64,000 nucleotides of DNA, from contig NC_134373.1 in assembly GCF_035582795.1 (NCBI RefSeq), positions 27,684,501-27,748,500 of the forward strand, written 5' to 3'. Numbering within the stretch: position 1 is the stretch's first letter; each line of letters begins with the position of its first letter. This DNA is from Mycteria americana (Eukaryota > Chordata > Aves > Ciconiiformes > Ciconiidae). The notes beneath the pieces are model-generated. The model was not told where the DNA came from. It saw only the letters and a program-made list of their open reading frames with translations, and made no database searches. Of this stretch, positions 1-12,600 are shown one piece after another. The position numbers and the translations under genes were made by a program.

Positions 1-2565
1 GTAGGATCTGCTGCGCTAAGCAGTGTGCAAATACAGAATACAAAGATGGGCCCTGTCTGCAGAATTTGCAGCCTAAATAACTTCTCTAGTCTTCCACAGA
101 TGACTCTGAATTTCCTTCCTCATTTTCTAATTCCAAAGACCCTGCCCCAACACCACACAGACAATTCTGCCAAAAACAAAATATCAGGAAAGTTAGCAAG
201 AAGAAAATCTACCCTGACAACTAAGAGACTGCAGTGCAGTAGAACAGATCTCCTTGCATTAGAACTGTTTTGATGCTGTGTGTCATACTTTTATACCATG
301 CTGTAAGGACAGAAATGGAGCCTTGCTTCCAGAACTCTCCAAACACGTTGACACCATACTGTTGGCCTGACGGTTAATTTCAAGCCAATCTAGTATCACA
401 CAAATCACAAGTCTTCAACTATGTAGCATTTTGGAAGTTATCTTCCACTACTTCTGTGACATTTTCACAACTGTCCGAGAGCACAAATTGGGTTTCTGAG
501 TACAAAAATGAATGAGACAAGACTTGAGAACTGCGTTACAGAGTCAGCACACCCCATGACAGAGCAACCCACTTCATTAGCAGAACTGATATATCCTGGT
601 TGCTTACAGATTCCTGGTACATTGTTACTGGAAGAGATTCATTCTTCTTCTATGGCTCCCCAAAACAGTATTTTGTCCTTTCTGTGGAGTATTCACAGTT
701 TTGTGCTATGGCCCCAGCTCCCCTATTACGCTTTCTGGTATAATACCTCTGGATACTTTCCACCTCCCAAAGTCCACACTGCAAAATATCTTTTCTAGTC
801 CACATTCCTCTTCTAATTCAGGAAGAAAAGAAGGAAGAGGACCTGCAGACTAGGCAACACATGATATTGCTGATGTGACATGATGATTAGCCTGCTGACT
901 GGTACTCTCAGCTGCGAGGCCAGCCAAAGAGGGAAAAAAGGCTGGACTCTTCATTCCTTTCCCTTTCGCCTCTTCCCAGCATCAACTTTCATAAAAATCT
1001 TTTAAAACGTAATGCTGAAATCACCGCCCCTCCATCAAAGCTGACTGATACTGGGTTAAAGACATATCAGAGCAGTAGATTAACAGAAAGACACAGACAA
1101 CAATCATAAGCTTTGATCTCTCAGCAAACAAGGCTAACCAAGGTTACTGTCCCATATTATTATCACCCAAAGAGCTTACCAGAGAGGCATTCCTTCCAGG
1201 GGAAAAAAGAAAATAAATCAGTAACGTGTAACAAAATCACAGCCATTATCTTTTCTTTTTTTAGACACTTCGATAATTTCTCTGGCTCTGAAGTACAGGA
1301 CAGGGGATGTTCTGCTGCTTGCAAGAAAACAAATTTCCATGGTGTTTCCTGCATGTCTGCTTTTGAAGTGGAAGACTAACTGCTCTTTTGCTTCTGAAGA
1401 CTGGCCAGTATTGCAATTCAGAACGAGTATCCTCAATGTAATTAGTGAGTAACTAGGTCACACTTTAGAACTGAAAATGTGAGCTTAGACTAACTAGAAG
1501 ATCTCTTCCACTAATTTAATAAGACCTGAAAGCCGGCCCTTTGCCAAAGAACAAGTGTAAAATCAGGTTGCTATCTGATAGACTCTCAGTAAGACATATC
1601 ACAAACTTCTGATGACTGATACCCAGAAGGCTGGGAAGAATGCAAGACACTTTGCTTGCCTTCTAAGAATTTGCTTTAACTTGTTTTAACTATGAGTCAT
1701 AAATTCCCATTCCCCTCTTCAGTACTAGCAACTCAGTTACCATACTGAGCCTAAATGTGCTGTACAGGTAACAAGAAGATCTATAAAATAATACTCCAAG
1801 AACTAAATGTTGATTGCTTGACAGAAGCAATACTCTCTAAAAGTGTGGTCAACTGGTTCAAAAGAAACAGAAAGCCCTAATCCTTATTTTGATTTGCAAA
1901 GTAATTCTATATCCTGTCTGGTCTTGACCAAGACTTCTCATCATCTCTGCAAACTGGTAAAAATTATTTTATTGGGGTGTTGTGAAGTTTAGAGTTTGTA
2001 AAGAATAGAACAAGTAATTATACTCGGCTTCTGTAGAGGGCTTTTGATATTCAATGTTTGCATTGTATGCCCAGAAAAGAGGCTCAATAGTCTCTCTTAG
2101 GTACTGCATAGGTAGTTAATCATCTGATTTTAGCAAACATGATTCTGAAGAAGACAAAAGCAAATTTTAAAATATTTTATTTAAACAAATTAATCAAATG
2201 TAAAAAAAATCCCAGCCAGTGTTATACTCTATAAATTGGCCTTAAAAGACATTCAAAACAATGGACTGACCAAATATTTCTTATTTACAGTTCAGAAAAA
2301 TATCTTCTGGTGACACAAATGCTCTAAAGGTCTGGAAAGATCGCTTACTCCCTGCCATCTGCATCTGAGAAACCCTTTCAAAGTCTGCATGGACTCAAAT
2401 CATGATAGGATATGAGAGAGGAAGAGAGCAGGTCGCTGTGTAGGGAGGTAGGGGCAAAAAGCAATTGCTGTTTCCCACACAGGAGCTGTTGTTCAGTATA
2501 AAGTGCAGATATTCCAAAACATTTTTTAACTACAGCTCATTATTTTTTTCTTTTTTATGATCTTA
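1..2565. other. 3' flank of XRCC5, no gene recognised
   Basis: AT-rich sequence with only short open frames in both strands, none resembling a known protein or flanked by convincing splice sites. By mammalian synteny MARCHF4 would lie further out in this direction; none of its coding sequence is visible. Confidence 0.6.
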
Positions 2566-2585
2566 ATACCATTTTGCACAGTATG

Positions 2586-2591
2586 TTTATT
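2586..2591 (-). promoter_or_regulatory. Candidate polyadenylation signal AATAAA for XRCC5
   Basis: First exact AATAAA on the minus strand after the stop codon. The downstream sequence (toward lower coordinates) is A/T-rich with a modest GT-rich stretch near 2515-2525. Later TTTATT matches at 2176-2181 and 1968-1973 on the plus strand could serve as alternative distal signals. Confidence 0.35.
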
Positions 2592-3424
2592 CATTTGCAA
2601 TAATGAAAGAACATTTTTAAAGGAATGACTCTAGTTGTAACAAACAAGCATCTGTGAAGGTGTCATTAGTGTCTCTCCAGATCTGTAATCAAATTTGAGT
2701 ATCTCTGTCTAAGTAGTATTTGACTAGTTTGGATTGCTCTGTGTAGAGAGTACTCCATTTTGGTTACTAACATTAACTATTATCAGTCATCTATCACAGG
2801 TGTCAGTGTACAGTTTTCATGGATTCTTCTGCTCTGTGTTAGCAGTTATCTGCAGCATATGAAATGGGGATATAAGTGATTCATTCATCCTTTTAACATC
2901 AGGAGTATCTACAGTAACCATACTAGTTAAAAGACTAAAAAATGAAACAGGAAAATCTGTAACAGAAGGAGACAGAGACTGTTGAGCTGTTGCTGAGCTG
3001 ACAGGATGGAGAACCTGTAGTACAGAGCTGACATACTTACTGATTTGGGTACAGTGTGGCAAAATCAGCACACTTGGCTTTGCTGTGTGCTTCAGATTCT
3101 GTTGTGTATTTCAAACTATTACTTTGACTCCCTGGCCTCGAATTTTTTCCCATGAGCCTTTGTGGGGTTTTTTGCTCTGTTGTTTTTAATAGGAAAAAAG
3201 CATGAAAAAAGAGACTTCTTCCCTTCTGTAACAATAATGCTATGGAGTTATCTCCACTGAAGATTCAACATTACCTGGTAACCTCACTGTGACATTTCTA
3301 TCTTCCTTCCCAGGCAATGTAACAAGAATTTCAGGCACTAGCGCAGATTCTCATTAAATTTAGTAGTGTTTAGCTGAAAGCAATATCAAGGACAAGCTAG
3401 ATTCAGTGTGCTAAATAAAAAATT

Positions 3425-3447
3425 AAAAAAAAAAAAAAAAAAAAAAA
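3425..3447 (+). repeat. Mononucleotide A tract (23 A)
   Basis: Uninterrupted run of A on the plus strand, preceded by AATAAA about ten bases earlier (near 3414). It could be a simple repeat or the tail of a plus-strand retroposed transcript. No parent gene was recognised upstream of it. Confidence 0.8.
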
Positions 3448-3677
3448 GAGATGCCTTAAAGGTATCATTACTTCACAAATCTTCAGATTATTTCAATCTT
3501 CTGTTCTAGTTTTGAAAAGTCAGATGACATTTATACCAACTGGAAATGTCTCTGGGACTCCTGCTCTCATAATGAAGATGGATATACTGTCTTCTCATTA
3601 GCATCCTGTTTTATGCCCCATCTCACAGGGAGATCTCTTCCAAAACTTTGCTTGTATAGTCACCATATATCGCCCAG

Positions 3678-3692
3678 TCACATCATGTCCAG
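3678..3692 (-). CDS. XRCC5: XRCC5 exon 21 (coding part), residues 727-730 and stop
   Basis: Only LDMM and TGA are encoded, behind a strong acceptor (pyrimidine-rich tract ending tttgcag). This completes DDL-LDM of the DNA-PKcs-binding tip. The final residue is methionine instead of human isoleucine. The exon continues as 3' UTR toward lower coordinates. Confidence 0.92.
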   Translation of the reverse strand: MDMM

Positions 3693-6600
3693 CTGCAAAC
3701 AGAAGAAACAGATTTGGAAGAGGCAGCATTATATTAAAGTTATTTCTTATGTGTGTTTAGCACTTAGAAAACAAAGCAAATTCAGAAGTCCTTATCCTGT
3801 AACATCAATGGACTGCACAGAACTTAATACTAAGCTGCTATAAAGTACAAAAACAAACCTAAAAATCTCATGTTCACAGAATCATATGTGCAATTTATAG
3901 ATTTAAAAAAGTACAGTCCAAAAGTAGAAATCTGCCTGCTATTGAAGCTTCTTTAAAACTGTCTACACTATCAGCTTAAGCCTTGGAGACAGACTTGTAA
4001 TGACACAGACTGTAAAAAATGGCTAAAATATTTATTAAAAAACCTCTTGAAATCCTTGAATTTCAGCAAGCCTACATAGAGAAGGTTAATTGAGAAGATT
4101 AAAACATCTTTTTTAAAATGATTTTCAGTTGTCAAGCCACATAAATAGCTGTTCTAGATCTACGAGCTTTGTTAAATGCTATTATAGTAAATTATAACAA
4201 TCTGCTATCAAATGAGCAGCCTCACCAGCTCTTTTGAAACACACTAGAGGACAGGTTTAACCTATGTAAACACCCATATTGCTACATAACATAGTATTTG
4301 CCATCATGAAATTACACAGCTGGTTATGTTTTACAATAGCAAATCAGTAATTTCATGTGGCTCTTTTCTGACTCAATTCCTTAGGTGTTTTCTAAGCCAT
4401 TCACTCTAATCTACTGCTTTAAGGACCACTCGCTCTCTCTCACTGCACCTTTCAGTTACAGTTCAATTCTAAAGCCACATCATGTCTTTATAGTACTCAC
4501 CAAATCATCAACATCACCACCTTCATCTGTGGGAGGCAGTGTTTCATTTTTCTTCTCTTTCAGAGCCAAGAACTGAAAACACAAATGTATTTATATGATA
4601 CTGACAAAACTCAGACCCTTAATGTTAAATTAACAGAACGTCTCCTTTGTATATCCAAACAAATCCACCTGTAATTAAAAATTATGAATGAAGTTTGTTC
4701 TGGTTTCCAGCCTCCAAAATCATCATAAAGCACAGGAAATTTCATAAGACTTACTTTTAAAGGATTTAATGGTGATGTGTGTTGAATAACAGACAAAAGG
4801 ATATGGTTCTTCAGACAACATCCAGTTAAGCTGTAGGACACCCTGTAATAAGGATGCTGCAAATATTAGTCCTTAGTCTCACAAGGAGATGGGGAAAGTT
4901 CATAAAAGAGAAACCCTTTGAAGTCTAAGTCCACAGAAACAACCTCAAGCACAGGAAGTACTTGAGACATCAGTGGCTGGAGCCTGGGACTGTACACTTT
5001 TCCCAATCCATCTGTTATTGTCCACTGTCAAACATGGGATTCTGGGCTAGATGGAAAATTTGTCCATTACAGTATGGCTGTGTTTATGTTCTTAAAAAAG
5101 ATAATATTAAAAGTAGTATTGTGTGTAGTTACAAAATGCTAAAGGACACCAAACCACCCCCCCCATTGATATGAATGCATACATAAGCTGACCAATGGCT
5201 TGTTTAGCAAATTTCTTAAGTACAACATTCTAGTTCTGTGTGGAACTTAGAAGTTTCCCATTTAATTCAATTAACATTTAACAAATGAACAAAGACATTA
5301 ATTTAAAAAAAAAAAAACCTCAAACACACAAGATGGTTAGAATGCCAGTCTCTAAAAATAGAAAATTCATTACGTAAAATTCTATTGCCATAGCTGCTGA
5401 TACGACTCACCATATGCCCTTCACTTAAAGCATGGCATCCATAAACAGAAGATAAAGGTAAGTTGCTCAGATACTGTAACAACTGAAATCAAATATACAG
5501 ACAATATCTGGAGTACAGTCACCTCTGAATTATTTTTCTCTTAGCCTAACATAGTGAAAAAAAAAAAATCACTAGAATGGCAGAAAAAAAAAATACAAAT
5601 ACTTGACTCTTACTTAAAAAGTATCCAGTTGTCTACAAGTTTTAGTTACGGTCTCTTTACCAATATCTTTACTATAAAATAATAAATTTTATTTTTCTCA
5701 TTAAAATGCACCAGAACAAGTATACAGAGCTGGGACCAACCCTGTCCCAGATAAAAAGATGTCTGCGAAAGCTGGGGAGGAAGATAAGCCACATTCCAGG
5801 ACTTTGAGTTCCATCATCCTTAATTCAGAAACAACTTTGCTATAACTCTAGATGATGAAAGAGAACAGCTAGTTCGAAAAGAACCACGTTAAACAGGCTA
5901 TAAATACCTGCTTAGAGTTTAAGTAACATTTTTGTGCAAACAGTGACTCCTGAAAGCAAGCTACTGTTTACCTGAGGACTTCAACTACAACAGCCATGGA
6001 GGTTGTGTAAAAGGTCATGGGATCCCTATCAGAGCACTACCAGTCTCTGAGACAATATACTTGTACTGTAAAAAGCTTAAATATTATTTTACATAAATAA
6101 AATGTTCTGATCCTTCTCTAGAGCAATAGTGACAGCTTCAGACAAGGGGTAAAACACTGAGAAGTTACCTGCTGCATCCCATTTGTGGGAAAGTACCAGA
6201 TATCATATCCACTGGGATGAAAAGCAAATACATTGTTTTTGGTTAACACCAAAGACAGAGGATGTAGACAACCTCCGCCTAGTTGTCTCACTACCCAAAG
6301 GTCAGACCTTTCCTACATCCTAAACAGCAACATCCAAGAGGAATGTAGAAAGCTTTTTCTGCAGACAACACTCATGTTTTAACATGCTGACTTCAACCTA
6401 TCATACAGATTTTGTAGCTGAAAAAGAAAAACAAAACTGAGAAGGTGACAGGGCCAGAAGGAATTAGAATTTCAACATGCTGTATGTCTGTGTACCTTTT
6501 TTGCTGGAAAGGTTCTCAATCTAGTAGTAATATAAAGCACGTAATACGAAACTAAAAGCTAATGACATTGTCAGGTCTGGAAGGCTTTTTGTGCCAGATC

Positions 6601-9600
6601 AAATTTCATTTTACACAGTTAATTAAGAGTCAAATGGTATTTCTGAAAGTAGCACATTTTTCAAAGTTTTCAAAATTAGCTTTCCCACACTAAATTAGGT
6701 AAAGAAAGCTAAAAGCTAAAGAAATATATGATGAAGATTTGCAGTAAATTGAAACCTGAAGTTTCCATCAAATGCTGAATATCCAAAGTTTTTTTTTCCA
6801 AAACCTGTTTTACATTTATGCAAAAGCAAATTACATATAATAGTTGTGCTGAAATCCATTATCTTCCACAAAGCAACCAGAAAAAGCACTTGACATTTCT
6901 GCTCTTTTAACCTATCATCCTCATGCGCTAAAAAGAGTATCTCCACTATTACAGAGCCCCACACTCCCCCCGCCCCCCAATCATTTTTCTCAGCGATAGG
7001 AAAATATGCATGGTTAACCTAGCTCAACCAAAAAGAAAAATAAATTTTTTACAATTTTTTTAAGTCAGTCTACAAATGCTTTGTTCCAGCTTAGCCTGGC
7101 AGCTGTAAATCTAGTCCTTGGTACTCTATAATTTGTGCTGCATTCCTATGCAGGCACAGTAGTTTTTAGCCACCACAAGTTCACAGTTAAGACAACAGTA
7201 TGCTGTAAGGTCTTCATGGCTAGTACAGAATAGTGGCTATTTCACACAGCATTAGCACATTTTGAGCATCAATGGTATTTTCAGACTAGAAAGTGAAGTT
7301 CTCAAGAAACATATTGTTTTCAGAAGTTTCCAAGTAAATTCACAGCATTTGGAATATGTAACAAAAACTGATACTCTTTAAAACCACCACTGGGGAAAAA
7401 AGTTGCTCTATACAATTAGGTGTGATGAGAAACAGCCAGTAGGTCCTTCATGTCTAGAAAAAAAAATCATATTCTGTCATTTGTACTCTGCACATGTGCT
7501 TAGCTTTCTGGACCATTAGTTTGTTAGGTTTTCATTTTCATGACATTTCTGTGCCTTCTTCACCTTGGGGTAAATTGTTACAGATGAAAAAAGCAGCTTC
7601 TAAAATACAACCTTTTACCCACTCATTAATTCACTCATGGAGAACCTACTTCTACCCCCTTCTGGTTATTGCTAATGTAAGGCCTGGAAGTTGCAAAAAT
7701 CAATGTGGTATCTTTTAGAAAAGCTCGTTCTCTGCAAAGTATTTAGTGACTTTAGCCACAGGTTTACCTTCAGGGGTCTGTAATACAAGGACCTTCTTTC
7801 TCCGAAATTATTTAAAATCATGGCTAGCAGCCTGATACAAGAATGCCTGTCTTATCCTCTCCACACAATTAGTTTTTGACAGCAACTCTGAATTCTGCTT
7901 TCTTTCAAACAGAAGGCACCATTCTGCCTGTTAGAATTCCTTTGTAACTGTGACATCCTTCATTCATCACTGCAGTTACTGAAGTGTTATATTTTTGTAG
8001 AAAGAATACCTGCAAATACTCCAAAACTTTTGCTTCCAAAAAGATCTAATATGATCACCAATAATAATACCAGCATCATCTATGATGTCCACCAATCCAC
8101 AAGAGTTGCATAAAGTGGAAAATACTGATATCGTTGCATAGATGGTGAAAACTAGCCATAACAACTTTATATTGCTAGAGTTCACAATGCCTTTAGACAA
8201 AAAAGTATCCTGATTTTTGAACTCATGTGATAACAATGAGATCACAGGTCTTTCTATGAAGTTCAAGTAGTGATCTGGCATATATAAATAGTCTATTGCT
8301 GTTCCACTAAACTGAGTTCCTGAAGTTCCTATTCTTTGTAGAGGATATTTTCAGATAATGATGTCAATACATGCTACTTTCTAAAGACCAATTAAAGCAA
8401 ATGCTGTGGTACATGCTAGGGAATTATTTTTGCTCTGAATTGGGGCAATTTCAATTGTGTGGCAAAAAGGCACTCTTCTGCCTTCATATGAATCCTATTT
8501 CATTCATCTAAAGATTTATCCACATAAGAAAGAATCTTCTGTTCCACAGCACGGGCTCTATACAAATAGATGCTCATTAAAAAAACGATACCTCTTCAGC
8601 CTCTTCACTAGTCACCGAACTTCCCTCTGCTTCATCTTTAGTGATCAAAGAAATTCTGTCTAAAAAAAAGAAAAGAGATATAAAAATATGATTAGAAGGC
8701 TTCCCAAAAACACACTTAATGTTAGAAATGAAAAAAGTCTTCCAACTTCTGAATGTGTCATCACCACCAGCAAAAATAAAAAAATATTGCTCAAAGGAAA
8801 ATGTGACTTGCATAAATGAGTCAACTACGATATAAAAATAAATTAATGAGCATATTCATAAGCTTGTGGAAGTATCCATTTAGGAAACTGCTAATATTAT
8901 GACAATCAAACTAATGAGACACTGAAATCATAGATCACAGATGAAATGCTGAAAATCTATCAGAAATTACACTTTTAGTCATTCACTGCATGCTCCTCAG
9001 TCCTTAATAGCCTTAGAAAAATTAACTCCTAACATACAAACACTTATATGCTGTGATTACCTACAGTCTGACTACGAAACTGCTGGTCTTGCCCCCACTT
9101 TGCTCCTTTGGTGTGCCAGCACCACCATCCTGTGCAGTGACCCCCAGAAAAAAAAAAAAATCTCAATTACTTTTTACCCCAATAGTTTTTCCAGTTTAGC
9201 TCATCACTTGGCTACATGAATGCTTGTGCCTGAATAAAGAAGCTGTGGGTGTGAGAGCAAAGAACAGTAGATTCATAAAAGTTTCAGCAGCAGCACAAAT
9301 GTAATGCCACCTTAACGTGCCCATAGAATTACATAGCAGGGTTTCATGAGAGAAGTGAACTTGTCAAACCAATCTGCCTTGCTCCTGAGCCATTAACTCA
9401 TATCCATCCTCTTTTGGTGATTGCAGACACTCATGACAAGGCCCAATGCACGCCACATTTGGTAGAAAAGAAGGGATGGGTCATGTGGCAAGAAGCAGGG
9501 AAAACAGGACTTCTGCTTTTGGTAGCAGCAAGCGAAAAGCAATTTCAACTACCTAGCAAGAGCAGCTAGATTATGCATAAAGCACCATGATTTTATCATC

Positions 9601-12600
9601 TTCTCACAAGAAGATAATCTATTTTGTATGAAAACATCATCTCTGTTTATATTTTTTTTTCCTCAAAAACATACTCCAGTTTGTTAAAAACTTTGGTTTG
9701 TACCAGCTAAAAATTATTAACAGTATTCTAGCACAGCTTTGGAAGATCCAAGTTTCCTAATTTCAAAGTTTCCTGGGTTTTTTTTATTTGGTGTCCCCCC
9801 CCCCCAATTTCTTCAGAGAAGTTCCCCCACAATACTACTGAATATAATATTCTTTCAGTGTTGTCTTCTGCTGTTGTTTTGGGTTGCTAAACAAATTCCC
9901 ATCTTGTAGTTTGAAAGAGTTGGATGAAGTAGACATGACAGAATGTCTGGAGTTCGTCACTTTGAAAGGCGCTATAGAAAAGCCTATCATTGCATTCTAT
10001 AGCATGCACCCTTAAGAGATACAGCTGGGCATTTAACAGATTTTCTTAGCACTGGTTCCAATTAAAAACAAGAGTATGACGTAAAAGATTTTTTTTAGTC
10101 CACCATGTTTCGTATTTGTGAAAATGTTCCTTTATTTATCACTTGCGTAGTCTCTGAATGTCTTTTGGAATTGCACTGCCTTGTATCTCCCAGTTTAATC
10201 ATAGGTAGGTGTCATATTACCACATATTCTGTCCTTCAGGTTGCTTAAACACAAAATGATCAGTGACATATTTCAATGCTATCTATGCCTTTTTTGAAGC
10301 TTAATTTGGACGAATCTTTTTATATCTCTGCTGCATGAGTTTTTTCCATTTACTTTGAAAGTCAGCTGAAATCGTATCTTCTTCTCCTTACCCTGTAACA
10401 TTTAATTTGTCTCTCTTCTTCCACAATTAATTTATCATTTCAACAAGACTTGGCAAGGTATTATGGATATTGCTGATATGAAACTACTAGTGCAAAAAAG
10501 GAAGTTGCAACACGAAAGATTTTTTTTATTTTTTTAAACAGGCCACAGGAATGAACCATATGAAAATGCTGCTCTGGGGTTAGTTTAAGTGTCCCATTGC
10601 TAACAAAGTTTTCTCTTACATAATGTATAATACAACTAGAAATACTTTTTTTTTTTTTTTAAATGCCATCCTACCTTGTGTCATGATCTCCCAGAAATCA
10701 GCTAAGGCTTTATCTTCCACCTTTGATTTCAGGGCCTGCAGAAAATCATTAAAGCACTGCACCTTGGACAGCTGAAAAAAATAACAGAGAAATATTAAAG
10801 TAGCTTACTAAAGAGCACTGCAAACTTATTTCTTCATGAAGTCATCTAACATGGTGAACACAAAAGTCAGTACAGATTTTGGTTTTTCTACCAAAGAAAA
10901 AAAAAAACCAAAACAAGAGTTCTAAGGAAAGGTGAGTCACCAAAACTGCCTTTCAGAAAGCTAGAAAGACTTTCTTGTAACTAGCTTTATTTAAGAAGAG
11001 ATTTGTAGGATTGCTTATTTTTCTTTTACAAGCATCAAGTCACAGGCCTTGTGTTTTTATGTTTAAAAGAAACAAACAACAGCAAATAATATCAGAGAAG
11101 CTAGTCCCCATTCCAGTAAGAATAAAGAAACATAAAATGCAAATATATTTCTAAACTTTCAAACAGCATAACAGATTTTAATCTACAAATCAGTTCTTTT
11201 CGCTGTAGCAAGAAATTACCAAGTTTCTAATACAGAAAATAGGCCCAAATTAAAGACATGATGTCTTTAATTTGAAAGAGATGAGAGTTTTCACATATTA
11301 ACATTACCTTAATGGCCTCCTCTCTGAAAACTCTGATATGATTGATCCCTTTCATGTAGTACTGTGGACCTCTATTTTCCAGGATCTGATCAATGCGGTT
11401 TATCAACTGCTGACTCACTGAAAGACAAGCAGAAAGAAATAAATCAAAGAATGCACACTTTCAAGGCAAAAAAATTCTTTTCCTTTACATCTCTCTCTTT
11501 CTATTCCTATTCTCTTTCTATTCTTTATATCGGCATCAAAAGAGTTAATCATACCCATACTGCCTCAAGCTACTCAAGTTGATAATTGCTATCTAAGCTA
11601 TTGAAAATTACTGCAGCCTCTCTGGAAAAGCTAGATATACTAGGAAGAAACCCAAGCATTGCCAAGGCAAAAGTCTTTCTGTGAAAGACAAAAAAAAGCA
11701 CTGGCCTAGCTTGTTTGATAGAAAGTAAAACCAGAACATTTGGGATCCTAAAGCTGAGGGAGGTTATGTTCTGCAATGCACAGCATATCCCCTAAAGATC
11801 CTTTGAAATACATGCATATTTCAATAAAAGCATCAAATTTACAAGGAAGGTGTAATAATGTCAAAACAACAGCTGTAGGTGATTGGAGTTAAAAGACTAC
11901 CTTGTTTTTATTGACATTAGAGTATATCTTGTCTCTGTACAGGTAGTTTGATGATTTTTCATTGGGGCAACGCTGTTTATGATTATGGAGATAAGTACTA
12001 TAAACTGTGCATGCCTGACAAAGAGAAGCAGAGGCAAACAATGAGACTGGTACCAACAAGAAGGGGAACACCAGTTTCATCTCACTGTTGGGCTCCTAAA
12101 AGGTAGGTAGCTGTAAAACACTGCAAACGTGACAAGTGAAAATGTCACCAAGAGCTCTGCAAGCCCAACTAAATTTTGCTGGATTTTAGGTCTTTATTTT
12201 CTTCATGTTTAATTACAGGTGAGGAAGTGTGCAATTTTACTCTCTGGCAGACACCTCAGCCTGGGAAAAGACAAGTGTGAAGAGCATACAACAGTGATCT
12301 ATAAACTTGGAAGCACTGTGAAAAGGATGAATAGGGAGTGATAGTCCACTGCCTCTCTCAAAACAAGAGCAAAGAGTTGAGTTGAGAACAAACGAAAAAA
12401 AAAAAGTACCTCTTCAAACAAAACCAGTTAACCTCTTTACCACAGGCTGCTGTGGGATGCTAGAAGTTTTAAAAGCTTAAAAAAAAAATACTTGAACAAA
12501 GTCTTAGAATTCTTAAAAGAGGAATTCTTAAAAGAGGCTCCCTTGTAAACAGGAGCCATCATCTAATTGTAATGCGATCCGAACTGTGTTTCCAATTCCA

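Larger units (their letters stand above)
2566..3677 (-). other. XRCC5: Probable XRCC5 3' UTR
   Basis: Non-coding sequence after the TGA. The first canonical AATAAA on the minus strand lies at 2586-2591, about 1.1 kb after the stop; an ATTAAA variant lies at 3185-3190. The 3' end shown is inferred as about 20 nt beyond AATAAA. A 23-nt A run on the plus strand (U tract in the mRNA) falls at 3425-3447. Confidence 0.4.

Noticed and set aside
3870..3890. TCACAGAATCAT-like string suggesting a reverse CR1 3' end
   Set aside because: Isolated single unit with none of the other CR1 blocks beside it.
7976..8281. 101-codon minus-strand frame in intron 19
   Set aside because: Not contiguous with exon 19 or 20 in phase, no homology to Ku80 or other proteins recognised.
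11889..12080. 63-codon minus-strand frame starting with a signal-peptide-like [15 protein letters not shown]
   Set aside because: Hydrophobic runs arise readily in AT-rich DNA; no conserved remainder, intronic, no splice support.
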